Part shown: one piece after another, positions 1 to 8,674 of the stretch
Layout of the letters: each line of letters begins with the position of its first letter
How positions within the stretch are numbered: the first letter of the stretch is position 1
Source of the DNA: Streptomyces sp. NBC_01304
GTDB lineage: Bacteria; Actinomycetota; Actinomycetes; Streptomycetales; Streptomycetaceae
Assembly: GCF_035975855.1 (NCBI RefSeq)
Contig: NZ_CP109055.1
Coordinates: 3,596,001 to 3,660,000, forward strand
Length of the DNA: 64,000 nucleotides
Reading direction: 5' to 3'
Notes under the pieces: model-generated
The model's database searches: none
The model's input: the letters and a program-made list of their open reading frames with translations, nothing else
What the model was told of the DNA's origin: nothing
Made by a program: the position numbers and the translations under genes

Positions 1-222
1 CCCGGGCGGCGCTTCGGGCCGCGGCGCCCGCAGCCACTCGAGGAACACCGCTCCGTCGGGCCGCGGCGGCAGGGCCGGGTCGGCGCCGGGGGCATGCGCG
101 GGGACCGGTGGGCGGGCCGGCTTCGAGGGAGGCGCGGCGGGGGGCACCGCGGGCGGCTGCGCGGGCCTGGGCACCGGCGTACCGCGCGTGCCGCGTGCGT
201 CGTGAGTGCCGTCGCTGTCCAT
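1..222 (-). CDS. Hypothetical protein, N-terminal part only
   Basis: This frame opens with ATG at 222 and runs off the left edge without a stop, so only about 74 N-terminal residues are visible. They are very rich in Pro and Ala, then contain a short stretch FLEWLRAPRPEA near the edge. That pattern suggests a disordered leader before a folded domain lying outside the window. There is no signal peptide or membrane segment in the visible part. It is divergent from the MerB-like gene, with 215 nt between the two starts. I do not recognise the family. The call rests on an open frame with Streptomyces-like codon use and a plausible start. Confidence 0.5.
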   Translation of the reverse strand, partial: MDSDGTHDARGTRGTPVPRPAQPPAVPPAAPPSKPARPPVPAHAPGADPALPPRPDGAVFLEWLRAPRPEAPPG

Positions 223-437
223 GACCCTTGCCCCCTGACCAGCCTGTCTGCCGTGCCGTGCGGGCCTCAATCTAGCGCCGCCGCACGGGGAGTTCAGCGA
301 TCCGCGCCCTTGCGGCGGGGCCGTCCGGGGCCACGTATGTCATTGCCGGAAGTAACGAAGGTCACACCCCGCACGTCGACTGCGCGACCAATAGGCTGGA
401 ATCAGGGCAAATAGCCCAGCAACCGGAGGTGCCCCCC
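223..437. other. Divergent intergenic region
   Basis: This is the non-coding stretch between the left-edge gene (minus) and the MerB-like gene (plus). It should hold promoters for both. I see no clear operator palindrome and no MerR-type spaced dyad, so there is no sequence sign of mercury-responsive control. A GGAGG ribosome binding site for the downstream gene lies at 425-429, 8 nt before its ATG. Confidence 0.4.
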
Positions 438-1067
438 ATGAACGCCAACGCCGACCACGTCCAGCAGCTCGCCGACGGCCTGATCGCCAAGTGGACGTCC
501 CCCAAGGGCGTACGCCTCATGGGCGCCGGGGCCGCGGTGGTGGGCGGGCTCCTGGAGCGGGGGCCGCTGACCCCGGTCGCCGCGGGCGAACTGCTCGACT
601 GGCCGGCCGACGAGGTCCTGTCCGGCTTCCACGCCATGGACTTCGACCTGGAGACGGACGAGGCGGGCCGGATCACCGGGGCGGGTGTGTCCCTGAACGA
701 GCAGCGGCCGCACACGATGGAGCTCCAGGGACGTCGCGTCACCGGCTGGTGCGCGATGGACGTGCTGATGTTCCCGGTGGTCTTCAAGGAGGCCGCGAGC
801 GCCGTCACCTCGCGCTGCCCGGCGACCGGCGCGCCGATCAGCCTGACCGTCACCCCCGACGGCGTACGCGACCTGACTCCACCCACGGCGCACGTGACGC
901 TCGCCCCGGCCACCGGCGCCGACATCCGCGAGGTCTTCTGCAACCGCGTCAACATCTACGCCACCCGCGAGCTCGCCGAGCAGGCGGCCGCGCAGGACCC
1001 CGACCTTGCGGTGTGCACGGTCGCCGAGGCCTGGCAGATCGGCAAGGACCTGGCCGACCTGTTCTGA
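438..1067 (+). CDS. MerB-like organomercurial lyase (alkylmercury lyase family)
   Basis: This 209-residue protein matches the length and layout of alkylmercury lyase: an N-terminal winged-helix-like part, then the catalytic core. Motif WCAMDVLMFP places Cys105 and Asp108, and FCNRVNIYA places Cys168. These match the MerB catalytic triad Cys96, Asp99 and Cys159, each at an offset of 9. The structural Cys117 corresponds to Cys127 in SRCPATGAPISL. The enzyme would protonolyse carbon-mercury bonds in the cytoplasm. ATG 438 is preferred over GTG 429 because GGAGG at 425-429 is correctly spaced for it. There is no merA, merR or mercury transporter nearby, so this is an orphan. It could act on another organometal or have a diverged role, but the full residue set argues for real lyase chemistry. 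Confidence 0.85.
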   Translation: MNANADHVQQLADGLIAKWTSPKGVRLMGAGAAVVGGLLERGPLTPVAAGELLDWPADEVLSGFHAMDFDLETDEAGRITGAGVSLNEQRPHTMELQGRRVTGWCAMDVLMFPVVFKEAASAVTSRCPATGAPISLTVTPDGVRDLTPPTAHVTLAPATGADIREVFCNRVNIYATRELAEQAAAQDPDLAVCTVAEAWQIGKDLADLF

Positions 1068-1225
1068 CGCCGCCCACCGCTCGGGGCTCGCTATGTCCGT
1101 CACGGACAACCCAGCCCGCCCACTTCTCCAGCACGGAGCATGCCCACACCCCCACCTCCCCCCTAGCCTGCGAAGAAGAATCGCATCCGATCCCCCCATT
1201 CGCCCCACCCCGCCAGGAGCCCCAC

Positions 1226-2560
1226 ATGAGCGCAGTCCCGCAGGAGCGCCGCGTCGTCACCGCCATCCCCGGCCCGAAGTCCCAGGAGCTGCAGGCCCGA
1301 CGTACCGCGACGGTCGCGGGCGGCGTGGGCTCCGTGCTGCCCGTCTTCACGGCGCGCGCGGGCGGCGGGATCATCGAGGACGTCGACGGCAACCGTCTGA
1401 TCGACTTCGGTTCCGGCATCGCCGTGACCAGCGTCGGCGCCTCCGCCGAGGCCGTCGTGCGCCGCGCCTCCGCGCAGCTGCAGGACTTCACCCACACCTG
1501 TTTCATGGTCACGCCGTACGAGGGTTACGTCGAGGTCTGCGAGGCGCTGGCCGAGCTCACCCCGGGCGACCACGCCAAGAAGTCGGCGCTGTTCAACTCG
1601 GGCGCCGAGGCGGTCGAGAACGCGGTGAAGATCGCCCGTGCGTACACCAAGCGCCAGGCCGTCGTCGTCTTCGACCACGGCTACCACGGCCGTACGAACC
1701 TGACGATGGCGCTGACCTCGAAGAACATGCCGTACAAGAACGGCTTCGGCCCGTTCGCGCCCGAGGTCTACCGCGTCCCGGTGGCGTACGGCTACCGCTG
1801 GCCGACCGGCGCGGAGAACTGTGGCGCCGAGGCCTCCGCCCAGGCCATCGACCAGATCAGCAAGCAGGTCGGCGCGCAGAACGTCGCCGCGATCATCATC
1901 GAGCCGGTGCTCGGCGAGGGCGGCTTCATCGAGCCGGCCAAGGGCTTCCTGCCCGCGATCGCGCAGTTCGCCAAGGACAACGGCATCGTCTTCGTCGCCG
2001 ACGAGATCCAGTCCGGCTTCTGCCGCACCGGCCAGTGGTTCGCCTGTGAGGACGAGGGCGTCGTCCCGGACCTGATCACCACCGCGAAGGGCATCGCGGG
2101 CGGCCTGCCGCTCGCCGCCGTCACCGGCCGCGCCGAGATCATGGACGCCCCGCACGCGGGCGGCCTGGGCGGCACCTACGGCGGCAACCCGGTCGCCTGC
2201 GCCGGTGCGCTCGGCTCCATCGAGACGATGAAGGAGCTCGACCTCAACGCCAAGGCGCAGCGGATCGGGGCGATCATGAAGCCCCGGCTGGCCGCCATGC
2301 AGGAGAAGTTCGAGGTCATCGGCGACGTCCGCGGCCGCGGCGCGATGATCGCGATCGAGCTGGTCAAGGACCGCACCACCAAGGAGCCCGCCCCGGAGGC
2401 GACCGCCGCGGTGGCCAAGGCCTGCCACCAGGCCGGTCTGCTGATCCTGACCACCGGCACGTACGGCAACGTGGTCCGCTTCCTGCCGCCGCTGGTGATC
2501 GGCGAGGACCTTCTGAACGAGGGCCTGGACATCCTCGAGGAAGCCCTCGCCGGCGTCTGA
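1226..2560 (+). CDS. gabT: 4-aminobutyrate aminotransferase
   Basis: This is a 444-residue class III PLP aminotransferase that converts GABA and 2-oxoglutarate to succinate semialdehyde and glutamate. Visible landmarks are the cofactor-phosphate region SGAEAVENAVKIAR, the Asp of VFVADEIQSGF that contacts the pyridine nitrogen, and the Schiff-base lysine in TTAKGIAGG at about residue 288. The C-terminal GNVVRFLPPLVI is typical of GabT. ATG 1226 has AGGAG about 6 nt upstream; the frame stays open further upstream but without homologous sequence. It sits several kilobases from the polyamine genes of this window, yet its substrate GABA is the product of their pathway. A short hairpin follows the stop. 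Confidence 0.93.
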   Translation: MSAVPQERRVVTAIPGPKSQELQARRTATVAGGVGSVLPVFTARAGGGIIEDVDGNRLIDFGSGIAVTSVGASAEAVVRRASAQLQDFTHTCFMVTPYEGYVEVCEALAELTPGDHAKKSALFNSGAEAVENAVKIARAYTKRQAVVVFDHGYHGRTNLTMALTSKNMPYKNGFGPFAPEVYRVPVAYGYRWPTGAENCGAEASAQAIDQISKQVGAQNVAAIIIEPVLGEGGFIEPAKGFLPAIAQFAKDNGIVFVADEIQSGFCRTGQWFACEDEGVVPDLITTAKGIAGGLPLAAVTGRAEIMDAPHAGGLGGTYGGNPVACAGALGSIETMKELDLNAKAQRIGAIMKPRLAAMQEKFEVIGDVRGRGAMIAIELVKDRTTKEPAPEATAAVAKACHQAGLLILTTGTYGNVVRFLPPLVIGEDLLNEGLDILEEALAGV

Positions 2561-2587
2561 CCCCGGGGTCGACTCCCGCCGTGGCCC

Positions 2588-2616
2588 GGGGAATCCGTGG
2601 GGAATCCGTTTTCCCC
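2588..2616 (+). terminator. Candidate hairpin after gabT
   Basis: There is a tandem repeat of GGGGAATCCGT (2588-2598 and 2599-2609). The second copy can fold through GGGGAA (2599-2604) with TTCCCC (2611-2616) around a 6-nt loop containing TT. The stem is short and no strong U-tract follows, so termination is only plausible. Confidence 0.35.
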
Positions 2617-2765
2617 GAGCCGCGCTGTCCATGTATGGACTTTTCGGGATGCGGAAACAGCGACCTGCGGTAATAGTCGGGCCATGTGAAGAACGTGTGC
2701 GGGCCCCATGGCGGCATGACGTTCCGCCTGTCGGACCCGCACCCCCTGTCGTAGGTTTTACGCAG

Positions 2766-3611
2766 ATGAGAGAAACACCCCGCCCGCAGGGGACTGCGGG
2801 CGACACCGGAATGGAGCCTCCCCAGCCCCGTTTCGGACGTGCCCTCGCGCACACCACCGGAGCCTCGCGCTCCGGGATTCCTCACCGATCGGATGGCCGC
2901 CCGCCCCACACCCCCCGGGGCGCGCGGTACCCCGGTCCAGGCGACTGCCCCGGAGCTACCCCCCCTGCTCCGGGGCAGTCGGCATTCCTCCTCCCGCTCC
3001 TGTTCGGGATCTGCGCCCTCGTCTTCGCCACGATCAGCTGGCAGGTCGTCACCGACGGCCCGCTGCGCCGCGCCGACGAGCGCCTCGGCCTGACGGTCGG
3101 GCACGTGGGAATCCCGAACCGCGCGGCCGAGTTCCTCGCCGACCTGGGCGGCATGACGCTCGCACTGCCGGTGCTGGCCGCCGCACTCGCGTACGCCGCC
3201 TGGCGCGCCCGCCGCGAGGAGGAGCCCCGCTGGTGGGCCGCACCGCTGACCGCGGCCCTCGCGATGCTCGCGGTGCCGCTCCTGGTCGTCCCGCTCAAGG
3301 CCCTCTTCGACCGGCAGGGCCCGCCGGGCATGGGCGGGCACGGCGGGTTCTACCCGTCGGGCCACTCGGCGACGGCGACGGTGGCGTACGGCGCGGCCGT
3401 CCTGCTGCTCGCACCGTACGTACGCTCCGCCTACCTGCGCCGCGAACTACTCATCGGTGGCGCGCTGTTGGTGGCCGCGGTGGGGGCAGGTCTGGTGCGG
3501 CGCGGGTATCACTGGCCGCTGGACGTGGTGGCGAGTTGGGCGCTCGGGGGGATGCTGCTGATCGGGGCTGTCACAGGGGCGCGATACCTTCGGAGATCGA
3601 CCGAGGAGTAG
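2766..3611 (+). CDS. PAP2-family membrane phosphatase
   Basis: This is an integral membrane phosphatase of the type 2 phosphatidic acid phosphatase family, likely acting on lipid phosphates such as phosphatidate or undecaprenyl pyrophosphate at the outer membrane face. The three family motifs are visible: KALFDRQGPP, YPSGHSATA with the catalytic His, and RRGYHWPLDVV with the second His and Asp. Several hydrophobic helices separate them. The N-terminal 60 or so residues are Pro/Gly-rich and poorly conserved. The start is uncertain: the frame is open from 2631, ATGs occur at 2766 and 2811, and none has a strong ribosome binding site. I chose 2766 as the compromise. Confidence 0.8.
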   Translation: MRETPRPQGTAGDTGMEPPQPRFGRALAHTTGASRSGIPHRSDGRPPHTPRGARYPGPGDCPGATPPAPGQSAFLLPLLFGICALVFATISWQVVTDGPLRRADERLGLTVGHVGIPNRAAEFLADLGGMTLALPVLAAALAYAAWRARREEEPRWWAAPLTAALAMLAVPLLVVPLKALFDRQGPPGMGGHGGFYPSGHSATATVAYGAAVLLLAPYVRSAYLRRELLIGGALLVAAVGAGLVRRGYHWPLDVVASWALGGMLLIGAVTGARYLRRSTEE

Positions 3612-3632
3612 CACCAGGCGAGGGGTGGCACG

Positions 3633-6095
3633 GTGGCGGAGCACGATCAGGTGGTGGTCACCTTCGAAGGCCGCGACTACGCGTTGACGCGGTCCCCGGG
3701 CGAGGTGATCCTGCCGGCACACGGGCGGATGATCCACCACGACGCCGCCTGCGCCCACCTCACCGACTCCGGCGACCTGCCACGGTTCCCGGACGCCGAC
3801 GGGCTGTTGTGGCGACGCCTCATCGACTCGGCGCCGTCCGACGACACCACGGGGCGTACCCGGTTCGCCCGTGCGCACGGATTGCTCGGCGGCTCGGGAC
3901 GGCCGCTCACCGCGGTGTGCAGCTGCGTACTCAAGCCGATCTCGCCCACTCAGGCGGAGACCCTGCGGCCGTGGCCACTCGACGAGGCGATAGCCGCATT
4001 CGACCGGGACAGCCAGCAGACGGTCCTCGACGAGATGAACACCCAGGCCGAGGAGATCCGCCACGCCTTCCCCTGGGAGGAATGGCCCGACCTGCCGCTC
4101 GAGCGGTACGCACTCGGCCTCGGAGACAGCAAGCAGACCAGGCCGTACTGCTACCTGATGGAGTTCGGCACCAACGTCCTGGGCAGCATCGCAGGCGGCT
4201 CCGCGATGAAGCACCTGATCTTCTGGCGTGCCCAGGAGGGCAGCTGGTGGCACGACTCTCGCTACCCGGACGCGGACCAGGCCTGGGCGGCCATCCGCAG
4301 CGGGCTCATCGAGGCCGTCACCGCCGCACGCGAAGGGCGGGTGGCCGACATCGACAACATCGAAGCGGTGCGCTCCGGCCCCGCCCTGGTGGCCAAGACG
4401 CTGCGGGTGTACGCCCCCGAGACCTCGCTCGCGGTCTACGCGGCCGACTGGGTGCGGCACTTCATCGCGCGGCTGACCGGTGAACCAGTGCCCAAACTGG
4501 AGCGGTTCGCCCTGCAGGCCAGACTGCAGTCGCTCATCGCCGAGCGGTTCCCCGGCTGGTCCCCCGACCTGGCCGTCCAGTTCCTCTACTGGTGGGCCGA
4601 CCCGAGCAAGATCCGCCAGACGGTGAAGATCGCTGCGGGGCACGGGGGCGAGCTGTGGGGCGAGTGCCGGGCGGGCGGCTACATCGCGATCGGCTGGGAC
4701 GAGGTGCCCGATCTGCGCTCCTACACCGACAAGGACGAGTTCCTCACCGCGTTCACCGCCGCCCTCTCCGAGACGTACAACGGCCACAAGTCCAAGATCT
4801 CCGCCAAGGCCAACGAGGTCTGGAAGCTGCTGAGTCTGCGTCCCGGCGACCTGGTCGTCGCCAACAAGGGCACCAGCGAGATCCTCGGTGTGGGACGGGT
4901 CACGGACGAGGGGTACGTGTGGCGCCCGGAGCGCCCCGACCACCGGCACACCGTGAGCGTGGAGTGGGACGAGAGCTATGCCGGCCGGCTCGACGAACCC
5001 GAGCGGTCGTGGGCCACCGTCACCGTCAAGGACGTGCCCGCTTCCTTGTGGGCCAAGATCCGGCGGGGACGCAGCACCCAGGCGGACTCCGAGCCCGCTC
5101 CCGAGGCCGAGGTCGTCGGGAGCCAGCCGCTCGACACCGAGCTGCAGCGCATCGCGGACGCGCTCGAACGCCGAGGCCAGGCCGTCCTTTTCGGACCGCC
5201 GGGCACCGGCAAGACGTACACTGCGCTGCGCTGCGCCGTCCGCTGGCTCGGCGAGCTTTCCGGCGCGCTGCCCGACGTCGACCCGTACGCGGAGCCGGGC
5301 AGCAGGGCGTACGGCGAGACATTGGACGCGCTCACCGCCGCCGGACGACTGACCGTCGTCACCTTCCACCCGAACTACGGCTACGAGGAGTTCGTGGAGG
5401 GGTTCCGCCCGGTCAGCCCCAAGGGTGGCACCGGCCTGGCTCTCGACCGGGTCGACGGCGTCTTCAAGCGGGTCTGTGCGACCGCGGCCGCCGACCCGGA
5501 GCACCCCCACCTCGTGGTGATCGACGAGCTCAACCGGGGGAACCTGCCCAAGATCTTCGGCGAATTGATCACTCTTCTCGAGAAGGACAAGCGGGGCCGC
5601 TCGGTCACGCTCCCCCTGTGCGGCGAGCCGTTCTCCGTGCCGCGCAACGTCTACGTGATCGGCACCATGAACACCGCCGACCGCTCCATCCGCATGGTTG
5701 ACGCCGCGATCCGCCGCCGCTTCGCCTTCCTCGAACTGCTGCCGGACTCCGGGCCCCTGCAAGGCTGCCACGTCGACCAGTTGCACCTTGCCGACCTCCT
5801 CGACGTCCTGAACGAACGCATCAGGACCCGGCTCGACCGCGAGAAGCAGATCGGGCACGCCTTCCTCCTGCCGAACGGCGCGCCCGTGGACTCCGTCGCG
5901 GAGCTTGCGGCGATCGTGCGCAGCGAGATCCTGCCGCTACTGCAGGAGTACGCCTATGACGACTACACCCTGCTGGCCGAGTTCCTCGGCGAGGAGCTCG
6001 TCGACCCTGAGGCGCACACTCTGCGCGAGAAGTCCGACGAAGGTCTGGTCGCCGCCCTGTACACCGAACTGCAGGTCAGGAGCGGACCGGAGTGA
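3633..6095 (+). CDS. mcrB: McrB-type GTPase subunit with EVE domain (type IV restriction)
   Basis: The 820-residue protein has three parts. Residues 1 to about 330 hold an unassigned region including MEFGTNVLGSIAGGSAMKHL. Residues about 337 to 475 look like an EVE/PUA-like domain (GECRAGGYIAIGWDEV), a fold that reads modified bases. The C-terminal half is an McrB-type AAA+ motor: Walker A GPPGTGKT at about 521-528, Walker B LVVIDELNRGNLPK at about 627, and the McrB signature GTMNTADRS at about 677. The GTG at 3633 follows a purine-rich AGGGGTGG. It overlaps mcrC by 4 nt, so the two are translationally coupled. Together they should cut DNA carrying modified bases, most likely phage or foreign methylated DNA. 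Which modification is read cannot be told from sequence. Confidence 0.9.
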   Translation: MAEHDQVVVTFEGRDYALTRSPGEVILPAHGRMIHHDAACAHLTDSGDLPRFPDADGLLWRRLIDSAPSDDTTGRTRFARAHGLLGGSGRPLTAVCSCVLKPISPTQAETLRPWPLDEAIAAFDRDSQQTVLDEMNTQAEEIRHAFPWEEWPDLPLERYALGLGDSKQTRPYCYLMEFGTNVLGSIAGGSAMKHLIFWRAQEGSWWHDSRYPDADQAWAAIRSGLIEAVTAAREGRVADIDNIEAVRSGPALVAKTLRVYAPETSLAVYAADWVRHFIARLTGEPVPKLERFALQARLQSLIAERFPGWSPDLAVQFLYWWADPSKIRQTVKIAAGHGGELWGECRAGGYIAIGWDEVPDLRSYTDKDEFLTAFTAALSETYNGHKSKISAKANEVWKLLSLRPGDLVVANKGTSEILGVGRVTDEGYVWRPERPDHRHTVSVEWDESYAGRLDEPERSWATVTVKDVPASLWAKIRRGRSTQADSEPAPEAEVVGSQPLDTELQRIADALERRGQAVLFGPPGTGKTYTALRCAVRWLGELSGALPDVDPYAEPGSRAYGETLDALTAAGRLTVVTFHPNYGYEEFVEGFRPVSPKGGTGLALDRVDGVFKRVCATAAADPEHPHLVVIDELNRGNLPKIFGELITLLEKDKRGRSVTLPLCGEPFSVPRNVYVIGTMNTADRSIRMVDAAIRRRFAFLELLPDSGPLQGCHVDQLHLADLLDVLNERIRTRLDREKQIGHAFLLPNGAPVDSVAELAAIVRSEILPLLQEYAYDDYTLLAEFLGEELVDPEAHTLREKSDEGLVAALYTELQVRSGPE

Positions 6096-7393
6096 CCGTG
6101 CAACCTGCGCGGATCACCCTGTGCGAATACGGCCGCCAAGTCGTGGAGGGCGTCCGCCTCACCTCCGCCGACCGCCACCGGATATCCGACCCCCGCCTGG
6201 TCGAGCGGATCCGGGTCCAGGAGCTCGCGCATGGGCGGCTGGAGTTGACGGCCGGCCCGTACGTCGGCGTCGTACAGCTGGATTCCTGCGAGATCCGGGT
6301 GCGGCCCAAGTACCTGGGCGAGGAGCTGGACGTGCTGCGCATGCTGGCTTACGTGCAGGGCCGCGCGGGCTCTCTCGACGCCGGGCGGACCCTGGCGGGC
6401 GGTACCCCGAATCTTCGGGATCTCGTGGCACTCCTCTTCGTCGATCAGGCGGAGCGGCTCCTCGCTCGCGGTGTGCGGCGGGACTATCTGACGTTGGAGG
6501 GCGATCTGCCCGTAGTACGGGGCCGCCTGCTGCCCGAGCGCCAGTTGGTCCGCCACCACGGACGGGTCGACAGGCTGGCCTGCCGGTTCGACGAGCATGA
6601 CGCGGACATCCTGGACAACCGACTGTGCGCGGCGGCCGCCGGCCTGGCCGCCCGCACCGCGCACTCCCCAGTCGTGCGAGCCCGCGCCCGGCGGGTCGCG
6701 GCGCAGTTCGCGCGGTACGCCCCCACGCCGCTCGGCGATCTGCGTACGGCCCTCGCCGGGCTCGACTACCACCGGCACAACGCGCATTACCAGGACGCTC
6801 ATCGCTGGGCCGTGCTGTTGCTGACCGGAGGCGGGATCGACGATCTCTTTTCCGGCGGGCCCCTGGCCGCCCGCGCGTTCCTCATCGACATGAACGCTCT
6901 GTTCGAGTCCTTCGCCGTCCGGCTGCTCGGCGATGCCTCGGCGACGGCAGGTTCCGGCTTCAGCGTCCAGGACCAGGCCCGGCACCGCGGCGTCCTGCAC
7001 AACGAGCACACAGGCAGGCACTACAGCGAGGTACGACCCGATGCGCTGCTCTCGGGGCACCGAGGCGGCCGGCCGGTGCGGCGGCCGGTGGACGTCAAGT
7101 ACAAGCTGTACGACACCAAGAAGGTCAGCACGGCGGACCTTTACCAGGCGTTCCTGTATGCGCACGCGCTCGCCCGGCAGCCTGCGGGCGAGACACCGAC
7201 CTGCGTGCTGCTGCACCCCGGCGGACCCACCGCGGCGCGGGCGAGCGTCGCGGTGCGGCGCTGGGACGGGGGGACTTCGGCACGGGTGAGGACGGTTCCG
7301 CTGGACCTGTCCGCGGTGCTCCATGCGCTGAGTGAGGGCGGAGCCGGGCGACGGGAGGCCCTGCTGCGCCTGTGGGATCAGGTGGCGGCCTGA
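6092..7393 (+). CDS. mcrC: McrC-type nuclease subunit
   Basis: This 433-residue protein is the partner nuclease of the preceding McrB. The C-terminal third carries a PD-(D/E)xK core: EVRPDALLSGH (Asp near residue 316), then PVDVKYKLYD with the DxK near 334, and DLYQAFLYAHA as the following helix. The N-terminal part contains the McrC-like LEGDLPVVRGRLL segment. GTG 6092 overlaps the mcrB stop. The gene ends 24 nt before the convergent chitinase stop. The two-gene unit lies tightly between genes that I believe are neighbours in related genomes, so it looks like a compact defence insertion, although no att site or integrase is visible here. Confidence 0.88.
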   Translation: MTVQPARITLCEYGRQVVEGVRLTSADRHRISDPRLVERIRVQELAHGRLELTAGPYVGVVQLDSCEIRVRPKYLGEELDVLRMLAYVQGRAGSLDAGRTLAGGTPNLRDLVALLFVDQAERLLARGVRRDYLTLEGDLPVVRGRLLPERQLVRHHGRVDRLACRFDEHDADILDNRLCAAAAGLAARTAHSPVVRARARRVAAQFARYAPTPLGDLRTALAGLDYHRHNAHYQDAHRWAVLLLTGGGIDDLFSGGPLAARAFLIDMNALFESFAVRLLGDASATAGSGFSVQDQARHRGVLHNEHTGRHYSEVRPDALLSGHRGGRPVRRPVDVKYKLYDTKKVSTADLYQAFLYAHALARQPAGETPTCVLLHPGGPTAARASVAVRRWDGGTSARVRTVPLDLSAVLHALSEGGAGRREALLRLWDQVAA

Positions 7394-7417
7394 CCCCACG
7401 CGCGAGGGCCGGCGGCG

Positions 7418-8554
7418 TCAGCCGAAGTAGCCGTCGAAGTTCTTCGAGAACTCCCAGCCGCTGTAGCGGTCCCAGTTGATCGACCAGGTCATGAGGCCGC
7501 GCAGGGCCGGCCAGGTGCCGTGGGGCTGGTACGTGCCGCAACTGGCGCCCTTCGTCAGGCAGTCCAGGGTCTTGTTGACCTCGGCGGGCGGGACGTGGCC
7601 GTTGCCCGCGTTGGTGGAGGCCGGCATGCCGATGGCGATCTTCTCCGGGGGCAGCGGCGGGAAGACGTTGTCGGTGTCGCCCGCCACCGGGAAGCCGGTG
7701 AGTAGCATGTCGGTCATCGCGATGTGGAAGTCGGCGCCGCCCATCGAGTGGTACTGGTTGTCCAGGCCCATGATCGGGCCCGAGTTGTAGTCCTGGACGT
7801 GCAGCAGCGTCAGGTCGTCGCGCAGGGCGTGGATGACAGGCAGGTACGCGCCCGCGCGGGGGTCCTGGCCGCCCCATTTGCCGGTGCCGTAGAACTGGTA
7901 CCCGAGCTGCACGAAGAAGGTCTCCGGCGCCATCGTGAGCGTAAAGCCGTCGCCGTACCGGGACTTGAGGGTCTTCACCGCGGATATCAGGTTCACGATC
8001 GACGGGGTCGTGGGGTTCTTGAAGTCGGTGTCGGCCGTGTCGAGGACGAGTGAGTGGCCTTCGAAGTCGATGTCCAGGCCGTCAAGTCCGTACTCGTCGA
8101 TGATCGCGGAGACAGAGGAGACGAAGGTGTCCCGGGCCTGGGTGGTGGTGAGCTGGACCTGGCCGTTCTGGCCGCCGATGGATATCAGGACCTTCTTGCC
8201 CGCGGCCTGCTTGGCCTTGATCGCGGCCTTGAAGTCTTCCTTCGACTCGACGTTCGGGCACTCGGTCTGCGGGCAGAGCGAGAAGCGTATGTCGCCGGAC
8301 GTGGCCGAGGTGGGTTCACCGAAGGCGAGGTCGATGATGTCCCAGCTGTCGGGGACGTCGGCGAGGCGGGTGTAGCCGGAGCCGTTGGCGAAGCTCGCGT
8401 GCAGATAGCCGACCAGGGCGTGCGTGGGGAGAGCGGTGGGCTCGGCGGCGGCCGCACGGGCGGCCGGTGCCGTGGTTGCCGCGGTGAGCAGTCCCGACGC
8501 GACCAACGTCAGGGCGGCGAGCGCGGTGCGGAGTCTGGGGCGTGAACGATGCAC
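7418..8554 (-). CDS. Secreted GH18 chitinase
   Basis: This 378-residue exported glycoside hydrolase family 18 enzyme would cleave chitin outside the cell. It has a Sec-type signal peptide (Arg-rich n-region, hydrophobic core, Ala-x-Ala cleavage region around residues 30-36). The catalytic DxxDxE motif appears as GLDGLDIDFE, with the acid Glu at its end. MTWSINWDR near the C terminus is the usual last-strand motif. There is no separate chitin-binding or fibronectin domain, so it is a single-domain enzyme. GTG 8554 is preferred because GGAGG lies at 8560-8564 and the signal peptide begins there; the frame extends further upstream through the operator. A DasR-like palindrome sits 47 nt before the start. 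Confidence 0.92.
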   Translation of the reverse strand: MHRSRPRLRTALAALTLVASGLLTAATTAPAARAAAAEPTALPTHALVGYLHASFANGSGYTRLADVPDSWDIIDLAFGEPTSATSGDIRFSLCPQTECPNVESKEDFKAAIKAKQAAGKKVLISIGGQNGQVQLTTTQARDTFVSSVSAIIDEYGLDGLDIDFEGHSLVLDTADTDFKNPTTPSIVNLISAVKTLKSRYGDGFTLTMAPETFFVQLGYQFYGTGKWGGQDPRAGAYLPVIHALRDDLTLLHVQDYNSGPIMGLDNQYHSMGGADFHIAMTDMLLTGFPVAGDTDNVFPPLPPEKIAIGMPASTNAGNGHVPPAEVNKTLDCLTKGASCGTYQPHGTWPALRGLMTWSINWDRYSGWEFSKNFDGYFG

Positions 8555-8600
8555 AACTGCCTCCGGGCATGGGGGATTTGGAGGGCAGGACGCGTTCAAC

Positions 8601-8614
8601 TTGGTCCAGACCAA
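8601..8614 (-). promoter_or_regulatory. DasR-responsive element (dre) of the chitinase promoter
   Basis: TTGGTCCAGACCAA is a palindrome apart from its two central bases. It matches the core of the Streptomyces DasR site, known to control chitinase and GlcNAc genes with consensus near TGGTCTAGACCA. It lies 47 nt upstream of the chitinase start, where a repressor would block transcription. A partial repeat (TGTCAAGACC) follows at about 8621. Control by GlcN-6-P through DasR is inferred. Confidence 0.8.
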
Positions 8615-8674
8615 TTCTGTTGTCAAGACCTCTGACGATTCTTCGAGGCTTCGGATCTCTCAGGTTCAGGTGTC

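Noticed and set aside
3447..5858. 803-codon open frame antisense to mcrB
   Set aside because: It is a GC-bias shadow. The plus strand carries clear McrB motifs, and the antisense product shows no domain and biased Leu/Val/Asp composition.
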